Below the pieces are notes generated by a model. The model saw only the letters and a program-made list of their open reading frames with translations. It had not been told where the DNA came from and did no database searches. A stretch of DNA of 64,000 nucleotides from Caproiciproducens sp. CPB-2 (GTDB lineage: Bacteria > Bacillota > Clostridia > Oscillospirales > Acutalibacteraceae): assembly GCF_036287215.1 (NCBI RefSeq), contig NZ_CP142860.1:2294001-2358000 (forward strand). Direction: 5' to 3'. Positions 60,899 through 64,000 of this stretch are shown piece by piece. The position numbers and the translations under genes are program-made. How positions within the stretch are numbered: position 1 is the stretch's first letter; each line of letters begins with the position of its first letter.

Positions 60899-62734
60899 TC
60901 AGTCATCGGTTCTGAGCATGGTCTTGTGGACAACAGCCGGCTGGTAGCCCATATTTTCAATCACATAATCGGTGATGGACGCCGGAACCACAACGATATC
61001 CAGGAATTTCTGCCGGTAGCAGAACTCCGGATTGGATTTGGAATAGACCTTCACTTCCTCGCCGTCCACCAGAGTGAGAACGGTAAACTGGCCGTTGTTG
61101 GAGAATTCCGCCTTTTTTTCAAGATAAAGCTGCTTGGTCTGATAATACATCAAATCGGTTTTCCCTACAATATATTGTTTCCACCCGTCGCCTTCCCCGT
61201 CGGGAATCGGCTCAATGGCGATGTTTTCGCGTACCCAATCCGAGGTGCGTTCGGTACGAAGCACCTTCTCGCCCATCGCGCTGTGAATCGGGCGGAGGCT
61301 GCCTTCGGCATCTCGCCGGTTGTAATCGTACATTTTATAGGTATAGGAACCGATGGTGAGCGAACCGAGCTCCAGAATCAGCTGGTTGCGGCCGGAGGCG
61401 TGGATGGTTCCGCCGGGGATCATGACCTGACGGCCGGGAACGGAGTCGATGTGGCTGACATATTTGGCATAGTCCAGGTCGCTGCCATCCTTTTCGGACT
61501 GTTTCGCCAGCGCGACAAATTCGGCGGGGTCGGCATCTTCGTTGAAGCCGAGGTATGTTTTCGCCCCGTGACCGGTGGCAATGACGTAGTAGGCCTCGTC
61601 CTGGCTGCCCTTTTCATTATAATATTCCTTACAGACCGATTCGTAGGGATGTACCTGAACGGACATGTTGCCGCTGCTGTGGTAGGTATCGTCGTAATTA
61701 AACCGGATGGGGAAATAGCCGCCGAACCGTTCGGTGCATTTTTCGCCCATGATCGGCAGGGGGCATTTCTGGATGAAGGTAAAGAACGGGAACTCGACTT
61801 CGCGGCCGTCCGCGTCGACTACGATGCTGACCTCCATCGGGATCATGTCGAATACCCAGGCGATATTTTTGTATTCGGAAGGCAGCCGTCTGACCTTGCG
61901 GATAAATTCGCCGCCCCAGATGCCCTCAAGATAGACGGGCTTGGTACGGAACGGATAGCGGGCAAGGCTCGTCAGGATCGTTTCGAGGTCCTGACCGCTC
62001 ATCAGCACAAAATCCTCGTCATGGTCGCCGCAGATGTAAAAATCGATTTCATTCTGCGTCAGCAGACGTTTGCGGTTTTTCAGGATAATTTCAAAATCCA
62101 CGAAATAATTGCGGCGCATCAGTTCCGCAAACGGCCCTGGGGTTTTGTCCCCAACGTTGATCAGCTTCCCCTCGCGTGCCCGGACGGCGGCGGTTTTCGG
62201 GGTTACATCAATATAGACCTTCAGGTCCGTCAGAGCCGAAAAGGTCTCTGATGTACTGCCGTACCCGGTAAAAATCATCAGCGTTTTCTCGGGAAGATTC
62301 CGCATTTCCTCCAGCAGTTTTTCTGCCTTTCCCCTGTCGATGAAATCGGAGAAGCTTCCCTCGTACAGTTTGCCGAACAGCAGAACGGGGTCTTCCCCGT
62401 AATTCAGGGGAAGGCACTCCGCCACCATGGCGTCCAGTTCCTCGACCGGTTTGTAAACCTCGTCCATGGTGCGCAGGACCACCCGGCAGCCGCGCTGCCG
62501 TACGGCCTGTGACAGCGCACCCGAAAGGTCGCTGAATTTGGCGGAGGCGTAACCGTCCACAGCCACGACACACCCCGATTTTCCGCTTTCCAGCAGGGAA
62601 ACGGCCTTTTCAGCAATACACTTCGCGGACTGCACGGTACCGAAAACAATATCCTCCCGGACGGATGCCGGGATGTCGGGACGGTTGATTGCGGTGTGGT
62701 CATCATAGGCCAGGGGTTTGAACATAAAACTCAT
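60899..62734 (-). CDS. class I mannose-6-phosphate isomerase fused to a degenerate P-loop (uridine-kinase-like) domain
   Basis: A 611-aa two-part protein. Residues about 1-230 resemble a uridine/phosphoribulokinase-type nucleotide-binding domain (SGCVVAVDGYASAKFSDLSG, DFIDRGKAEKLLEEMRNLPE), but the P-loop GxxxxGK[ST] is replaced by GYASAKFS and has no GK[ST]. Residues about 270-600 are a full class I PMI (LEGIWGGEFIRKVRRLPSEY, MSVQVHPYESVCKEYY, MIPGGTIHASGRNQLILELG). The kinase part is probably regulatory or sugar-binding, not catalytic. Starts downstream of the EIIC gene; AAAGGA is about 10 nt before ATG. Confidence 0.85.
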   Translation of the reverse strand: MSFMFKPLAYDDHTAINRPDIPASVREDIVFGTVQSAKCIAEKAVSLLESGKSGCVVAVDGYASAKFSDLSGALSQAVRQRGCRVVLRTMDEVYKPVEELDAMVAECLPLNYGEDPVLLFGKLYEGSFSDFIDRGKAEKLLEEMRNLPEKTLMIFTGYGSTSETFSALTDLKVYIDVTPKTAAVRAREGKLINVGDKTPGPFAELMRRNYFVDFEIILKNRKRLLTQNEIDFYICGDHDEDFVLMSGQDLETILTSLARYPFRTKPVYLEGIWGGEFIRKVRRLPSEYKNIAWVFDMIPMEVSIVVDADGREVEFPFFTFIQKCPLPIMGEKCTERFGGYFPIRFNYDDTYHSSGNMSVQVHPYESVCKEYYNEKGSQDEAYYVIATGHGAKTYLGFNEDADPAEFVALAKQSEKDGSDLDYAKYVSHIDSVPGRQVMIPGGTIHASGRNQLILELGSLTIGSYTYKMYDYNRRDAEGSLRPIHSAMGEKVLRTERTSDWVRENIAIEPIPDGEGDGWKQYIVGKTDLMYYQTKQLYLEKKAEFSNNGQFTVLTLVDGEEVKVYSKSNPEFCYRQKFLDIVVVPASITDYVIENMGYQPAVVHKTMLRTDD

Positions 62735-62887
62735 GTTTGCAAAATCCTTTCTAAATTCAATTCAATATTATATCAGGTTGTTGACTGTAACTTCAGTGGC
62801 TTGCCGGGAAAGCCCGCTGCCGGAAAAGAGAGTCTCCCGAAGGCCCCCGTTCCGGCATTGGGCCACAAAATATTTTCAGTTCCGGCT

Positions 62888-64000
62888 TTACAGATCTCCG
62901 CCGAATGCGTCAAGCGCCTCTTTTTTCGCGCCGACAGACCAGGTAAACAGGAAGCCTCCGGCGATGGAAAGAGCATAGGCGGCCAGGTACGCCAATGGAT
63001 TGGTGTTGACAAGAACGCCGAGGATGCCGGAAACGCTGACGGTAACGGCGCCCGAGTGGGGGAAGAATCCGAGGAGAGCCCCGCCCAGAGCGGCGCCGGC
63101 GCAGGCCGTAAAGAATACGCGGCCCAGCGGAAGGCTGACGCCGAAAATCAGCGGTTCACCGATGCCGAGGATTCCGGCGGGAAGACCGCCCTTTACGGCA
63201 GTCCGCAGGCTTTTGTTCTTCCGGTATTTAAAGAACAGGGCAATGGCCGCGCCCACCTGTCCGCCGCCCGCCATGGAGTCGAAGGCGTAAATAGGTGTGT
63301 AGCCAAGCTGCTGGATCAGGGAAAGATGGATGGGAGTAAGGCCCTGATGCATACCCGTCATAACCAGCGGCAGGAACGTGAAGGCAATCACCGCGCCGCC
63401 AAGCGGTCCCGCGTTGTTTACCAGCCACAGCAGCACATTGGTGATGCCGGTTGTCAGAACGCCGCATACCGGCTGGATGATGAACAGCGTAGCAAGACCG
63501 ACGACCAGAATCGCCCCGAGAGAAGGCAGGTGGATTTTCAGGGAATCCGGGCAGTGATCCTTGATCCATTTTTCCACAACGGCAATCAAAGCGCCGGCCG
63601 CGAGCGCCGCAAGCGTACCGCCCTTGCCGTTGGTAAAGGTAAGGCCGAAAAAGCCCATCGAAACGCCCGCAAGATTCCCTACGTTTGTGACGATGCCGCC
63701 GGCGATCAGGCCGAGATACGGATTGCCGCCCATGACTTTTGCCGCCTGGCAGCCAACCGCAATGTTCAGATACGTAAAGAACGTGGAGCACAGAACCGTC
63801 AGCGCCGCCATGAATACGGAGCCGCCGTCCGCGACCGCGGCCGGGTTAAAGGCAGCCGTACCCGTAAGGGTAAACACAAGCACGAAAATCTGCCTGATAC
63901 CGTAAAGCAGACCGGCTCCGGCGAAGATCGAAACGAGCGGTACGAATACGTTGGAGAAAAATTCAAAAATGCCTTTTGACTTTTTCTTGTGCATCAGTGC
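62888..64000 (-). CDS. PTS system EIIC (glucose/sucrose superfamily), N-terminus outside the window
   Basis: Sugar-translocating membrane subunit with about ten membrane segments. Marks: VGCQAAKVMGGNPYLGLIAG, the EIIC substrate motif GILGIGEPLIFGVSLPL and GMHQGLTPIHLSLIQQLG. The frame is still open at the window edge (the codons before the first ATG are also readable), so an N-terminal EIIB domain may follow beyond 64000. There is no attached EIIA; the gene at 57767 supplies one. It is the first gene of the minus-strand PMI operon as seen here. Sugar unknown; a hexose whose phosphate is isomerised by PMI/PGI is likely. Confidence 0.88.
   Translation of the reverse strand, partial: ALMHKKKSKGIFEFFSNVFVPLVSIFAGAGLLYGIRQIFVLVFTLTGTAAFNPAAVADGGSVFMAALTVLCSTFFTYLNIAVGCQAAKVMGGNPYLGLIAGGIVTNVGNLAGVSMGFFGLTFTNGKGGTLAALAAGALIAVVEKWIKDHCPDSLKIHLPSLGAILVVGLATLFIIQPVCGVLTTGITNVLLWLVNNAGPLGGAVIAFTFLPLVMTGMHQGLTPIHLSLIQQLGYTPIYAFDSMAGGGQVGAAIALFFKYRKNKSLRTAVKGGLPAGILGIGEPLIFGVSLPLGRVFFTACAGAALGGALLGFFPHSGAVTVSVSGILGVLVNTNPLAYLAAYALSIAGGFLFTWSVGAKKEALDAFGGDL

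Overview
The window looks like a chromosome segment of a Gram-positive Clostridia member. Oscillospiraceae/Ruminococcaceae would fit the roughly 50% GC, AGGAGG-type ribosome sites, GatCAB, ECF transporters and a Tn4451/Tn1549-type element, but this placement is inference and no rRNA or species marker is present.

Layout. (1) 1-17.3 kb is ordinary core genome: an amino-acid ABC transporter, a lipoprotein, a polysaccharide flippase, two ECF S-components divergent from a MocR/PdxR-type regulator, peptidase T, aspS-gatCAB, a MATE pump with a MarR regulator, a nitroreductase, and tRNA-Gln(CTG) plus tRNA-Pro(CGG). (2) 17.36-29.55 kb is a degraded integrative element: a frameshifted TnpX-like serine recombinase, TnpW, XRE and sigma-like regulators, cargo genes (hydrolase, KTR protein, PadR-DUF4180), relaxase, ArdA, ParB and a truncated surface protein. 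No mating-pore genes remain. It carries five copies of a 25-bp palindrome and one roughly 160-bp foldback. (3) 29.6-46.5 kb is a patchwork of a second decayed conjugative element (MobP3 relaxase, TOPRIM primase, VirB4 and lysozyme/M23 pseudogenes). Into it are set an intact catabolic operon (D-aminoacylase, Na+/solute symporter, M20 deacylase, diaminopropionate ammonia-lyase, RidA, YheO/DauR-type regulator) and two toxin-like cassettes (HEPN; Fic/VbhA), each flanked by direct repeats. (4) 47.2-53.5 kb is a six-gene, translationally coupled polyamine operon (speD, arginine/lysine-type decarboxylase, speE, speB, carboxyspermidine dehydrogenase, nspC), encoding both the aminopropyltransferase and the carboxyspermidine routes. 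(5) 53.9-56.3 kb holds MarR, DtxR-like and MFS genes. (6) 56.6-64.0 kb is a PTS sugar island: EIIC (cut by the window edge), a 611-aa mannose-6-phosphate-isomerase fusion, cupin phosphoglucose isomerase, a second PMI, an RpiR regulator, EIIA, a HAD phosphatase and an HPr-like protein with Arg at position 46.

How it works together. Amino-acid uptake and peptide/amino-acid catabolism recur across the window. AspRS and GatCAB are co-encoded, consistent with indirect Asn-tRNA/Gln-tRNA synthesis. The PTS island would phosphorylate an incoming hexose and isomerise it to fructose-6-phosphate. Most frameshifts lie in the mobile regions, which fits decay, although sequencing error in homopolymers cannot be excluded. 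No CRISPR array or rRNA was seen.
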